Source: AAA164-E04 sp014239995 (GTDB lineage: Bacteria > Verrucomicrobiota > Verrucomicrobiia > Limisphaerales > AAA164-E04). From it: a DNA stretch of 64,000 nucleotides. The notes beneath the pieces are model-generated. The model saw only the letters and a program-made list of their open reading frames with translations. It did no database searches and was not told where the DNA came from. The translations under genes were made by a program, and so were the position numbers. Each line of letters opens with the position of its first letter. Position 1 is the stretch's first letter. The DNA is taken from contig JAQWLM010000019.1 in assembly GCA_029247315.1 (NCBI GenBank), positions 3,572 through 67,571 on the forward strand, in the 5' to 3' direction. Below are positions 7,958 through 17,200 of the stretch, one piece after another.

Positions 7958-8879
7958 GGGCGGGTAATGGGGTTTTTTCAGGAACGATGGAGGTATTGAG
8001 GCTCACACGCCGGTAACCCATGAGATCGAGGGTCACGTGGAGGTATCCCAAGGCCCGGATGGACCTTACCACATCTTCCCGCACCTCGGCCTGGATCAAC
8101 CTGTCGAATTCGGTAGTCCCCACTTCAATTCTAGCCATGGCACCCTGAGCAAGCGCGTGGTGACGCAATCGTACATCATGGAAGCCTCTCTGCCGCAGAA
8201 TGGCCTCAGCTTGCTCAATCTGGCTCAATTTTTCCACACTCACCTTTTCTCCGTAGGGAATCCGTGAGCTCAGACAGGCCATCTGAGGCTTGGTAGCCGT
8301 GGACAATCCCAGCGCTGCGGAGTGAGTCCTGATTTCAGCCTTGCTCAGGCCGACCTCCCTGAGAGGTGCCCGAACCTGAAATTCCTTGGCAGCCTTTGAA
8401 CCGGGACGATGATCCCCCATGTCATCAGCAATCTCCCCATAAAGGAGCACGGAAACCCCTCGCTGACGCGCCAAAACCTCCATTTCCACGAACAAGGCGT
8501 GCTTGCAGAAGTAACATCGGTTGACGGGATTCTCCAGATATTCGTTGTTTTGAAATTCCTTTGTACGAATGATTTCCAACGGAAATCCAAATTGCCTGGA
8601 CAGGGCCAGCGCCTCCTCCCGTTCACGACGCGGAAGACTGGGCGAGTCTGCCATGACGGCCAGTGCGTCGCTACCAAGCACACGATGGGCCATCAACGCC
8701 AGAAAGGTTGAATCCACCCCCCCTGAGTAGGCGACCAGGCAGGAACCTATCTCCTGCAGGATACTTTCTAACTGGTGCAGCTTATCCACCTCATGTTCTT
8801 GCCACGAAGCATCGAATGTGTCTAGCAGGGAAATTTGAACAATGGACGCTGGATGATTGATGGGACACCTCGATTTCAT
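7947..8879 (-). CDS. larE: ATP-dependent sacrificial sulfur transferase LarE-like
   Basis: The PP-loop is LVAYSGGVDSTFLALMAHRV, followed by VMADSPSLPRREREEA, LLYGEIADDMGDHRPG and KPQMACLSSRIPYG, all characteristic of LarE. Three cysteines stand in conserved places: CxxC in VNRCYFCKHALF and one in QMACLSSR. LarE adenylates and sulfurates the pyridinium dicarboxylate precursor of the nickel-pincer cofactor. No larB, larC or lactate racemase gene is in the window. The frame is open to 8990. I favour the ATG at 8879 (310 residues); a GTG at 8789 would give a more typical 280. The gene is divergent from the sulfatase gene and translationally linked to rfaE2. Confidence 0.88.
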   Translation of the reverse strand: MKSRCPINHPASIVQISLLDTFDASWQEHEVDKLHQLESILQEIGSCLVAYSGGVDSTFLALMAHRVLGSDALAVMADSPSLPRREREEALALSRQFGFPLEIIRTKEFQNNEYLENPVNRCYFCKHALFVEMEVLARQRGVSVLLYGEIADDMGDHRPGSKAAKEFQVRAPLREVGLSKAEIRTHSAALGLSTATKPQMACLSSRIPYGEKVSVEKLSQIEQAEAILRQRGFHDVRLRHHALAQGAMARIEVGTTEFDRLIQAEVREDVVRSIRALGYLHVTLDLMGYRRVSLNTSIVPEKTPLPAHGT

Positions 8880-9112
8880 GGGTCGTGCTTGTTTTCCTGG
8901 TAGTTCCCAGAGTGATTTCCAGGGCAAAAGGATGCTCATGTGCTTAGGCGAAACCGCCCAGACTTGCAGGACATGACGTTCCACCAACATCGATCAGGTC
9001 AAAAAAACAATGGCAGCGCGCACCATCTTCGGGGATCCAGTCTGACGGCAAGGATTTCGGGGAAGCATGTTCTTGCTTGCCGCATGACCCCTTTCCTGAG
9101 TGGATAGGGGGT

Positions 9113-10573
9113 ATGAAAATATCCCGTTTGTGCCTTGTGGCTTGCCTTTGCCTCGCAACCGGATTTGCTGCATGGGGATCACCTCGAAACGTCGTGGTCA
9201 TCCTGAGCGATGACCACCGCTATGATTTCATGGGATTCATGGATCAATCACCGGCATTCCTGGAGACACCCAACCTGGATCGCATGGCAGCCCGAGGGGT
9301 GCATTTCAGAAACGCCTTTGTGACGACCTCCCTCTGCAGTCCAAGCCGGGCCACCATCCTGACCGGTCAATACATGCATCATCATCGGGTGGTGGACAAC
9401 CAGCGACCGGTCGCTGAAGGTACACGCTTTTTCCCGGAATACCTCCAGGGGGCTGGCTATACCACAGGTTTCGTGGGTAAATGGCACATGGGGCACGAGA
9501 ATGACACACCCCGCAGAGGGTTCGACCACTGGGTCAGTTTCAAGGGGCAAGGCACCTATTTTGATCCTGTACTCAACATCAATGGCCATCGCACATCCTT
9601 TGATGGCTACACAACCGACGTGCTGACGGATCAGGCCCTCTCTTGGTTAAAAAAACGTCCTGCGAACGAACCCTTCATGCTCTACCTCTCGTTCAAGGCA
9701 GTGCACTATCCATTTCAACCTGCACCCAGACACCATGGCCGCTATGAGGACAAGTCCATCGACTATCCCGTGACCATGGCCAATACGGAAAGCAACTACC
9801 AGACACAGTCCAACTGGATCCGTGAGCGCCGCTACGGCATCCACGGGATCGATCATATGGAGACCGGTCCTCTGGATAAGGATCCCGTACCCTCCTTTGA
9901 TGCTCTTTACCATCGTTACTGCGAGACCGTGCATGGACTGGACGAAAACATCGGCCGCGTACTGGATTATCTCGACGAGAGCCAACAAATGGAGAATACC
10001 CTTGTTGTCTATCTGGGGGACAATGGTTTTGCCTTGGGTGAACACGGTTTTTACGATAAGCGAGATGCCTTCGAGACATCCATCCGCATTCCGATGCTGG
10101 CTCTCGCACCCGGATTGATCAGCCCGGGTACTCGCGAGGATGCCATGGTTTTGAACATGGACATTGCCCCCACGCTACTGGAGACCGCAGGCCTTCAGTT
10201 ACGCGAGGATATGCAGCTGGATGGCCGTTCCATGCTGCCGTTGATGCGTGGCAAAAAGATCCCCTGGCGAGATCATATGCTTTACGAGTACCACTGGGAG
10301 TGGAATTTTCCTGCCACACCCACAACCCTTGCTATTCGCGGAAAACGTTACAAATACATCTACTACCATGGCGTGTGGGACCGAAATGGCTTCTACGATT
10401 TGGAGACGGATCCTTACGAGCGAGTGAACCTGATCAACATTCCCGGGTTTGCAGACCAGATTGTCACGATGCGGGAAAGACTTTTTGAATCGCTGGAAAC
10501 CTCCGGGGGACTGGTGCTACCCATTCGTCCGCCGAAAGGCGTGCAGTATTACGACCGCAAACTCCGGAGATAG
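9113..10573 (+). CDS. Secreted sulfatase, type I (formylglycine) family
   Basis: 486 residues from the ATG at 9113, which has a GGGGG ribosome-binding run four bases upstream; the open frame to 9077 is not needed. A signal peptide (KISRLCLVACLCLATGFAAW) is followed by VVVILSDDHRYDFMGF with the metal-binding D-D pair. C75 in SLCSPSRATILTGQ is the cysteine converted to formylglycine. Further metal and substrate residues lie in GKWHMGHEND and LGDNGFALGEHG. It should remove sulfate esters from a polysaccharide in the periplasm or outside the cell. The C-terminal part resembles N-sulfoglucosamine/iduronate-type sulfatases but the substrate is not certain. A bidirectional terminator follows the stop. 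Confidence 0.93.
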   Translation: MKISRLCLVACLCLATGFAAWGSPRNVVVILSDDHRYDFMGFMDQSPAFLETPNLDRMAARGVHFRNAFVTTSLCSPSRATILTGQYMHHHRVVDNQRPVAEGTRFFPEYLQGAGYTTGFVGKWHMGHENDTPRRGFDHWVSFKGQGTYFDPVLNINGHRTSFDGYTTDVLTDQALSWLKKRPANEPFMLYLSFKAVHYPFQPAPRHHGRYEDKSIDYPVTMANTESNYQTQSNWIRERRYGIHGIDHMETGPLDKDPVPSFDALYHRYCETVHGLDENIGRVLDYLDESQQMENTLVVYLGDNGFALGEHGFYDKRDAFETSIRIPMLALAPGLISPGTREDAMVLNMDIAPTLLETAGLQLREDMQLDGRSMLPLMRGKKIPWRDHMLYEYHWEWNFPATPTTLAIRGKRYKYIYYHGVWDRNGFYDLETDPYERVNLINIPGFADQIVTMRERLFESLETSGGLVLPIRPPKGVQYYDRKLRR

Positions 10574-10575
10574 AA

Positions 10576-10602
10576 AAAGGCCTTCCTGATCGGAAGGCCT
10601 TT
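10576..10602. terminator. Bidirectional intrinsic terminator between sulfatase and YceI genes
   Basis: A perfect 11-bp stem (AAAGGCCTTCC) with a five-base loop (TGATC) is preceded by A residues and followed by T residues. It lies three bases after the sulfatase stop and 31 bases before the end of the converging YceI gene, so it can serve both strands. Confidence 0.85.
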
Positions 10603-10633
10603 GAAAGACAGGGCTGGTAAAGGAAACCGTACC

Positions 10634-11266
10634 TTACTTCTTTTGCGTTTGCCACTCAAAGCTCAAGTCCACCTCATCAGCGGTCTTGATCAAGCCAAGA
10701 GCAATCTTGGGTGCCGGGGGTTGGATCCCAAAATCGGTCATCTTGACCTGTATCTTACCGACAATCTTGAGGCCTTTCTTGGTAGGTGAGATGCTGACTG
10801 GCATCTGTATCTTTTGGGTGACTCCAGACATGGAAAGCTCGCCCTTGGCGTCATATGCCAGAGCATCTCCGCTGTTACGCTTACCCTTGGATGGAGTCAA
10901 TTCATTGAGCTTGTATATGATCCAGGGATGATCATCGGACTTCATGGCGGCAAGCATGACCTGATCCATGGTTGACTTACCACTCTTGAGCGATCTCGCT
11001 GCAATCTTGACCTCAACCTTGGGCGCACTCGGCAGGGCGGGAACCGACTCGGCGGACAGGTCTGCTGGAAATTCACCCTCAAGTTGCAGGCTACCCGAGA
11101 TCAGCTTGCTCTCCACAGTCCAATCATGAACCGTGGAGGTTCCGTCGATCTTCATCGAGCTACCCTTGTACATGCCCTTGTAGGTGACGGTCTGTGCCGA
11201 AAGAGTTGCGGACAACAGCAAAGCTGACAATCCACATTTCCAGATGAGTCCTTTGAATGTATTCAT
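10634..11266 (-). CDS. YceI-family lipocalin-like periplasmic protein
   Basis: 210 residues from the ATG at 11266, which is preceded by AAGGAAG; the open frame to 11329 is not needed. A signal peptide (LIWKCGLSALLLSATLSAQT) precedes a YceI domain. The domain is recognised by IDGTSTVHDWTVES near the start, VKIAARSLKSGK, MLAAMKSDDHPWI in the middle and VTQKIQMPVSI towards the end. YceI proteins form a lipocalin-like barrel that binds polyisoprenoids in the periplasm in structurally studied cases. The true ligand here is unknown. It lies 29 bases downstream of the Tat-exported oxidoreductase gene on the same strand and may be co-transcribed with it. Confidence 0.88.
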   Translation of the reverse strand: MNTFKGLIWKCGLSALLLSATLSAQTVTYKGMYKGSSMKIDGTSTVHDWTVESKLISGSLQLEGEFPADLSAESVPALPSAPKVEVKIAARSLKSGKSTMDQVMLAAMKSDDHPWIIYKLNELTPSKGKRNSGDALAYDAKGELSMSGVTQKIQMPVSISPTKKGLKIVGKIQVKMTDFGIQPPAPKIALGLIKTADEVDLSFEWQTQKK

Positions 11267-11294
11267 AATTTGCTTCCTTAATCTGAGGTGGGGT

Positions 11295-12677
11295 TTATCC
11301 AAGTTCATACAGGCTTTCGTTGATTTCAAGACGGGTCTTGGCCAGGATGGCCTGATGAGCCTTCACCGCAACCACGTTGGCTTCGAATCCTTCCTGATAG
11401 CCCGCAGCCGGTTTTTTAGACTCCTCCAGGTCCGTAAGATATTCACCCAGCATTTCATCGTCGACCTCGCCAAAACTGGCGATGAAATCCTCGACGCCCG
11501 CTTGGTGCACGTAGGCGTTGTGCACAAAATTCTCAAGCGCGTAATACAAGGGCGTATCGTTGAAGGGATTATCCTTGGCAGCATCATCGCCGGATCCCGT
11601 CACTGTGGTGAGCTTGGTGGCATTGGCCACAAGGTAGATGCCCACTTCCTTGTGGAACGTATCTTTCTTCGCGTACACTTCCCAACCGAGCATGGGTGCG
11701 TCCGCTTCCTTGAACAGCCACGCTTGGGAACCACGGATCATGAGCGCGGCTTCCGTGCCGTAATACATCTCGTAGTCCGTGTCGAAAGAATTACAGAGGG
11801 TGATGTCAAAAACAGAGTTCACGCCCTTGTCATATTCCAGGTTCACCTGAGTTGTGTCAGGAATATCGCGACCATCCTTCCACAAAACCGTGGATCCGAA
11901 ACCCGTGACCGCAGATGGGCGCCCGCCAAGAAACCAGTTGTTGGCATCAAGTTGATGAATACCAATTTCACCAATCAAGCCAGAGGAAGTTGCACTCGAG
12001 AGGCGCCAGTTGATCTCGCGCTCACGCGCATCGGTGGGCGCGGCACGCTTCCAACTGGTTTTTTTATGCCATTGGGACCTGGCAAAGGCAGCATGCCCCC
12101 AAGCGCCGGTACGCACGTAATCCACCAGGAAATGACGCTGGGGATCACTCCGGAACTGCAAACCGGCCTGAAAATACTGTTTGGGTGTGTGCTTGGCGGC
12201 CATGGCAATCGCACGTGCGTCCTCGATGGAGCTGGCCAACGGAGCCTCGCAATAGACATGCTTGCCGGCCTTGAGGGCATCTATCACGATATCCTTGTGC
12301 TGGTGACTGGGAGTGACCACGACCACCGCCTCGACATTCTCATCGGCCAGCAGGTCCTTGTAGTTCTCATAACGCTTGGCCTCGGTAGCGGTGCGGCCTG
12401 CACGACGCAGAAAGGCCCCATAATGATCGCAGATCGCTACCACGGGGGCGTTGGGCAGGACCGCCAGGGTTCCCAGCACGTCACGTCCATGGTATCCACA
12501 TCCGATGATTCCAAATTTCACAGGGGGACCAATGAGCGGTTTACTGTCCTGTGCATTGACTGCCGCGGGTTTGAAGGCAGTCGCACCGCTGGCGACCATC
12601 GCCATCATGCTGGCCATGGAACCTCCCTTGAGGAAATCACGGCGATTCAAGTCCATTTTCTCGGTCTGATCCGTCAT
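11295..12677 (-). CDS. Tat-exported Gfo/Idh/MocA-family protein lacking the EKP lysine
   Basis: 460 residues. A twin-arginine signal (NRRDFLKGGSMASMMAMVA) precedes the Rossmann domain (VKFGIIGCGYHGRDVL) and the C-terminal GFO/IDH/MocA fold (GLIGEIGIHQLDANNWFLGG). The family lysine of the E-K-P motif is replaced by alanine: the codons read C-E-A-P-L-A at residues 143-148. The GIHQLD histidine and aspartate are kept. The family uses NAD(P) to oxidise or reduce sugars; an exported copy would need a tightly bound cofactor, as in glucose-fructose oxidoreductase. With the lysine missing, normal hydride chemistry is doubtful. ATGs at 12701, 12677 and 12656 are all possible starts; 12677 is a compromise. 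Confidence 0.85.
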   Translation of the reverse strand: MTDQTEKMDLNRRDFLKGGSMASMMAMVASGATAFKPAAVNAQDSKPLIGPPVKFGIIGCGYHGRDVLGTLAVLPNAPVVAICDHYGAFLRRAGRTATEAKRYENYKDLLADENVEAVVVVTPSHQHKDIVIDALKAGKHVYCEAPLASSIEDARAIAMAAKHTPKQYFQAGLQFRSDPQRHFLVDYVRTGAWGHAAFARSQWHKKTSWKRAAPTDAREREINWRLSSATSSGLIGEIGIHQLDANNWFLGGRPSAVTGFGSTVLWKDGRDIPDTTQVNLEYDKGVNSVFDITLCNSFDTDYEMYYGTEAALMIRGSQAWLFKEADAPMLGWEVYAKKDTFHKEVGIYLVANATKLTTVTGSGDDAAKDNPFNDTPLYYALENFVHNAYVHQAGVEDFIASFGEVDDEMLGEYLTDLEESKKPAAGYQEGFEANVVAVKAHQAILAKTRLEINESLYELG

Positions 12678-12710
12678 AATACTAGTTTCAGATAGGGGCA
12701 TTTAGATTGA

Positions 12711-12747
12711 AAACCCCGGAGAGACCGTTGTGCGGTCTCGTCCGGGT
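12711..12747 (-). terminator. Intrinsic terminator after the ThuA-DUF1080 gene
   Basis: On the minus strand a long hairpin (outer ACCCGGAC/TCCGGGGT, inner GAGACCG/CGGTCTC, loop CACAA) is followed directly by TTTTC. It lies about 40 bases downstream of the ThuA-DUF1080 stop and upstream of the oxidoreductase gene, separating the two transcription units. Confidence 0.75.
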
Positions 12748-12786
12748 GAAATCGTTTCACGACTCAATCTGGAACAACTTTGTCAA

Positions 12787-14127
12787 TTAATCCAGCACTT
12801 TGATGCGGATGTTGCGCAAAGCCACGGCACCATGGTCGCCTTGGACAAAAATAGAGCCTGGTTGATCCACATTGGCGTCCAATTCGCTTCCCGTGGCACG
12901 ATTCACCTCGACTTTGTCATGCACTTTGACGCCATTCAGGGTGACTGTTATTCGATTTCCGTGCATCGTGGCTTCAACCTCCTGCCACTCACCAGCCTTG
13001 CGGGAAGCCATTCTGCTGACTGGCTTGACACTGTAGATCGCACCGTTGCCACCTGTCTGGGGCTTTTTGCCATAGTCGTCAAAAATCTGAATTTCGTGAC
13101 GACCACGCAAATAGAAGCCGCTGTTGCTTCCCTTGGGAATCAGGTATTCAAATCGCACCGTAAAGTTCCAGTATTTTTCTTTGGTAACAATGTCCGTGCC
13201 GTGCTCGCCTTTGCCAACTGTGTTTACCATCATGCCATTCTGAACGCTCCAGCTCTTGGGCCCATCACTGCGTCGAAGATGCCATCCATCCAGGTTGACT
13301 CCATTGAACAGGGGTTTGTAGCCCTCGGAACGTTCCTCGTCGCTGACTGTGTAACGATTACTCAGGGGCTTACCATCACCCTCGGCAACACCCAGAGTCC
13401 AACGAATCCCCCCCAGGATGTGCTGCTGGTAATGGTCGCTGGTCCAGATGTCCTCGCGATGACCCAGGGAAGTGTAAAAAACCCGGCCCTTGCCATACTC
13501 ACTGCACCAGGCGATGGGATAATCTCCCGGGGCCCACGTGTTGGGATGCCTATCCTGGCTAAGGAGACCATGAACACGATCACGGTGGAAATTCTTGAGG
13601 ATGTATATTTCATCGAACACCTTGAATTCCTCGCCATAGTGCTGACATGCTGGATGATGACGATCCTCTACACGCGCAATGACTTCAACCTGCGGACCAT
13701 GCGTTTGAAATTCACCGCCAATCATGCCGACAAACTTGGGAAAACCATGGAAGGTATCCGAAGCGGAATGCATGCCCACAAAAGCCTTACCGCTTTGCAG
13801 CCATTCCATGAAATATTCACGATTTGGAATAGGAAGATCACCCGTGGTGTTGGCAAAGATCACACCATCGTATCGCTTCAAGGATTCTGGATTCATTTTT
13901 TCCGCCATTTCCTCGTCGGTGCGGGCATAGTCCACCGCAAATTCCTTGGAATGTTCCGCAAGGGATCCCAGCACAGCCTCTGCAGTGGGGATGGAGGAGT
14001 GACGAAAGCCCTTGGTCACCGTAACGACCAGGAGATTCTTGGAAGCCGCCTGCAGGGCGACGCCGGTGTGGCACGCAAACGCCAGCACAAGGATGGCGAC
14101 CGATCGAGTGGATAATAGGGTGTTCAT
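12787..14127 (-). CDS. Secreted ThuA domain-DUF1080 fusion protein
   Basis: 446 residues. A signal peptide (VAILVLAFACHTGVALQA) is followed by a ThuA class-I glutamine-amidotransferase-like domain (about 30-240; LLVVTVTKGFRHSSI, FVGMHSASDTFHGF, VFYTSLGHRED). A 3-keto-disaccharide hydrolase/DUF1080 domain follows (about 265-446; YKPLFNGVNLDGWHL, GSNSGFYLRGRHEIQI, IFVQGDHGAVALRNI). ThuA is linked to trehalose catabolism through 3-keto intermediates, and some DUF1080 proteins cleave 3-keto-glycosides. A fusion of both fits periplasmic use of an oxidised disaccharide or glycoside, which is inference. The start at 14127 gives a complete signal peptide. A second DUF1080 protein lies at 53.4 kb. Confidence 0.9.
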   Translation of the reverse strand: MNTLLSTRSVAILVLAFACHTGVALQAASKNLLVVTVTKGFRHSSIPTAEAVLGSLAEHSKEFAVDYARTDEEMAEKMNPESLKRYDGVIFANTTGDLPIPNREYFMEWLQSGKAFVGMHSASDTFHGFPKFVGMIGGEFQTHGPQVEVIARVEDRHHPACQHYGEEFKVFDEIYILKNFHRDRVHGLLSQDRHPNTWAPGDYPIAWCSEYGKGRVFYTSLGHREDIWTSDHYQQHILGGIRWTLGVAEGDGKPLSNRYTVSDEERSEGYKPLFNGVNLDGWHLRRSDGPKSWSVQNGMMVNTVGKGEHGTDIVTKEKYWNFTVRFEYLIPKGSNSGFYLRGRHEIQIFDDYGKKPQTGGNGAIYSVKPVSRMASRKAGEWQEVEATMHGNRITVTLNGVKVHDKVEVNRATGSELDANVDQPGSIFVQGDHGAVALRNIRIKVLD

Positions 14128-14170
14128 AGTCTTTTAATCATTGAATGGCCTTGGATCCATGGTAACGAAG

Positions 14171-14195
14171 ACGACCTGACACGGGGTCAGGGTCA
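14171..14195 (-). other. Stem-loop between AsmA and ThuA-DUF1080 genes
   Basis: CCTGAC, a five-base loop and GTCAGG form a 6-bp stem that extends by three pairs with a bulge. There is no T-run on either side, so it is a poor terminator. It lies 44-68 bases upstream of the ThuA-DUF1080 start and may sit in its leader. Confidence 0.35.
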
Positions 14196-14259
14196 TACGA
14201 CGATAGATCTAAGGACACGATCTGGTTTAATCCTTCTTGGAAAAGGGTCAAGGAATCTT

Positions 14260-17200
14260 TCAGGGCGCCTGAAAGGGAACGGTGTCTGAATTAATCTTAT
14301 CCTCCTCCTGTTCAGCTTTTTCCGACTTATTTAATGGAGTCCAAAGACGTTGCACAGGAAGCAATCCATTTTCCGAGAGCAACCAGTTGTCCAGGGCACC
14401 GAGCGATTGAAAAGGTACCAACAAGTATTTGGGTAGAATGTAAAGAGGCTGGATATCAGGGGTTCCCAGGGCACCATTGACTTTATACTCAAACAACTTG
14501 GAAACAGGCCACAAGGCCATGCTGAACACCTTACCCAGCATGGGTGCGTCACGCAGCAACTCCGCCTCCACCCGCGCATCCAAATGGCCGTCAAAATCAA
14601 CGGACCCACGGTATTTAAGACGGGCAGTACGTTCCCTTATTTCCATGTCAGGGGTCTCGATCAGGCTGTCAGTGATGGTGAAACCCGCATCTCCAAATGC
14701 AGCCTGACTATTGCCGAGACCAGGTGAAATGGCATTCATGAGTCGAGAAAAAACCCCAAACAGGGGTGTATCCCAAAGCTGCCCCTCACGTAGACTCACC
14801 GTACCATGGCCCTGCCAGCTGCCCCAATCATCGGTTTCAGCGGAGGTCACACGCAGTTGACCACTGAGAAAGCCCTCGGACTCCTTCGTCTCCACAACCA
14901 TATCCCTCAGAAAAGGGCCAAGCCTCACATTTTCCAGGTCTGCATCCAGCGCAAAAGACGCCCCTCCCTCCTCGAGAAGCAGAAGGCGCATTTCACCCTG
15001 CAGATCCCCACCGTAAAACGATGCCCCAAGATTTTTAAGGGTAAACCTTTCCCGGTCCCAGAGAATCTGCGATTCAATCGATGGGACGTGGAACTTCCAG
15101 TAGGAAAACGGGCCACCCCGGACATCGAAGTGCGCGGTGGTGCCGCGCGCATTGCCGAATGGAAAACGACCACTCATCGTGATGCTTGGTGCCTTGGCGA
15201 AACGATAAGGCTCCAAGGCTTTTGCGGTACGGGGACCAATGGCACGAGCAACGGCCATGGGATGAATATGGCTGACAACGTTGGTCACTGTCATATAACG
15301 CTCAAGCGCATCGATACCCACACCTGCGGCCCGAATCGTACCTTCCTTACGGGTAATCACGGGGTTGAAGAGCTTGAAAAACTGGTTGGTGTAACTACCC
15401 GATACCTCCGCAGAAAGACAGGGTTGACCACGGTAGTGCATGCGACCTGCCTTGAGGGAAGCCTCCGCACCGGTGCGTTCCAGATGATGCCAACGCCCCC
15501 ATATCGTGCCCTTTAACTCAACGGGGTCGGGGAACTCCAATTCAGAAAGCACTTTTCTGCCGGCATCGTTCAAGAGCGGTCGAAGGGCCTTGGGTTGTGC
15601 CGTACTGTTCACACTCCAATGATAATCCTGCGTACGTGCATCGCAGGTGTATCCCAGCCGGGTGATACCCTCTGGTCGACGTATGGTAAGGTTGGGCAAA
15701 CGCCAATGCATGTCCTCAAAGAGGATGTCGGATGAAGCACCATCAACGGGTACGCCTCTGAAATGAGCCTCGTCGACTTCAAAGTGTCCATCAATGCTTA
15801 GCGTGGGTTTCACCTGACCACGCCAGTCGGGTTGAGAATCCCTCCAATCGGGTAAAATAGCACCTAGCCTGGCCTTTAAGCGGGGTGGATCCAGCCATTC
15901 ATATTGATCAATCCAGCGCTTGCCGTTGGATGAGAGAAGCGGCCGTATCCTGCGCGCATCAAAACTGGATACGCCATTAAGGATGGCTTTTCGACTGGGT
16001 ATATCCAAGGACCCGACCAGGTTGACACGACCCTGATAAAGCGACCCGGTCAGACTCTTGAGATCCAGAGTTGGCGCATCCCACTGGAGCTGGGCCTCAA
16101 ATTCAGAAGCCTCAAGCAATGGCCCGGTAATACCCTTGAGCTGGGCCTCAAGACCGATCGAGTAGGGCGCGAGAAACGCCCACCAGGCCCATTGTTTCCT
16201 GGATGAATCAGGTAATGGGAGAAGGCTGGGGGCCAGATGAGCCTGCAGTTTGCATTGTTCCATAGAGCCCCAGGGAGTCTCCAAACCAAGGACGACGGCC
16301 TCCAAATCACCACCCCAGGGATCCTGGCCATCCGCAGGCCAATCAAAGCGGATCTTACATTCGGAGCGTGCCAACTTGGCAACAGGTGCCTGAGTCCATG
16401 ACATCTCCTCGGTAAGTAGTGAGGTCTCCATCCGCCACGAGGTCTCTCCCTTGCTGGGGGCAAGGATATCTCCAGTCACATGGACGGGTAACCGTTGCAA
16501 GCTACCTGGGATTTGAACGCCTGTTGTTCCGTTGAATTCCGCGGCCTTGACCTTACCCGAACGTGCCATCAGAAGCGTGCTGCCATCCAGTTTGCCGCTG
16601 AATTCAAGGTCATCCAGCACGGTGAGCTTGTCCCAGCTTGCATGCCACTCGATATGCCATAAGTCATCCTCATCGCCGTGCGGTGGTATCCTGGCGGTGA
16701 TGAGGACGTCCTCGGCATTGAGAGTCTTTGTCCCTATGCCATCGAACCTTATACTGAATTTAGCTGCAGATTTACCGGGGTTCCTGGCATCCAGGTCGAC
16801 ATGTAACCGAATCTCCGGAGACGACTCAAAATCAAGCTGTTTCCTTGCCTGGACAATCTGCTCGATCATATTTCCAAATTGCGGATCAGCCACGGCGGAT
16901 GAGCTGCTGGGACTCCATGAAGACAGGGCATGAGGATGCGTGATACTGCCACTCAAGGCGATCTCCAGACCCAGCACCTGTCCCTTGAAAAAATCGAGCT
17001 GCCACCATTCCTTGGAATGCAGCCTCAGCAATGTGTTGACTCCATTGATTTCAAAAAAAGATGGGGCCCCCGCGTTGGCCTCAACCGGCATCCGAAGTCT
17101 GCCTCCATGGATCAGTGCCTCTTCAATCCGAATCCCCCGAAAGAACCATTCGACAGGATGAAAACCTATCTGAACAGACTCGGCATTCAGGGATGACTGA

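Noticed and set aside
11184..14115. Two long plus-strand open frames of about 500 and 460 codons
   Set aside because: Both are antisense to well-recognised genes (Gfo/Idh/MocA protein and ThuA-DUF1080). No ribosome sites or motifs support them.
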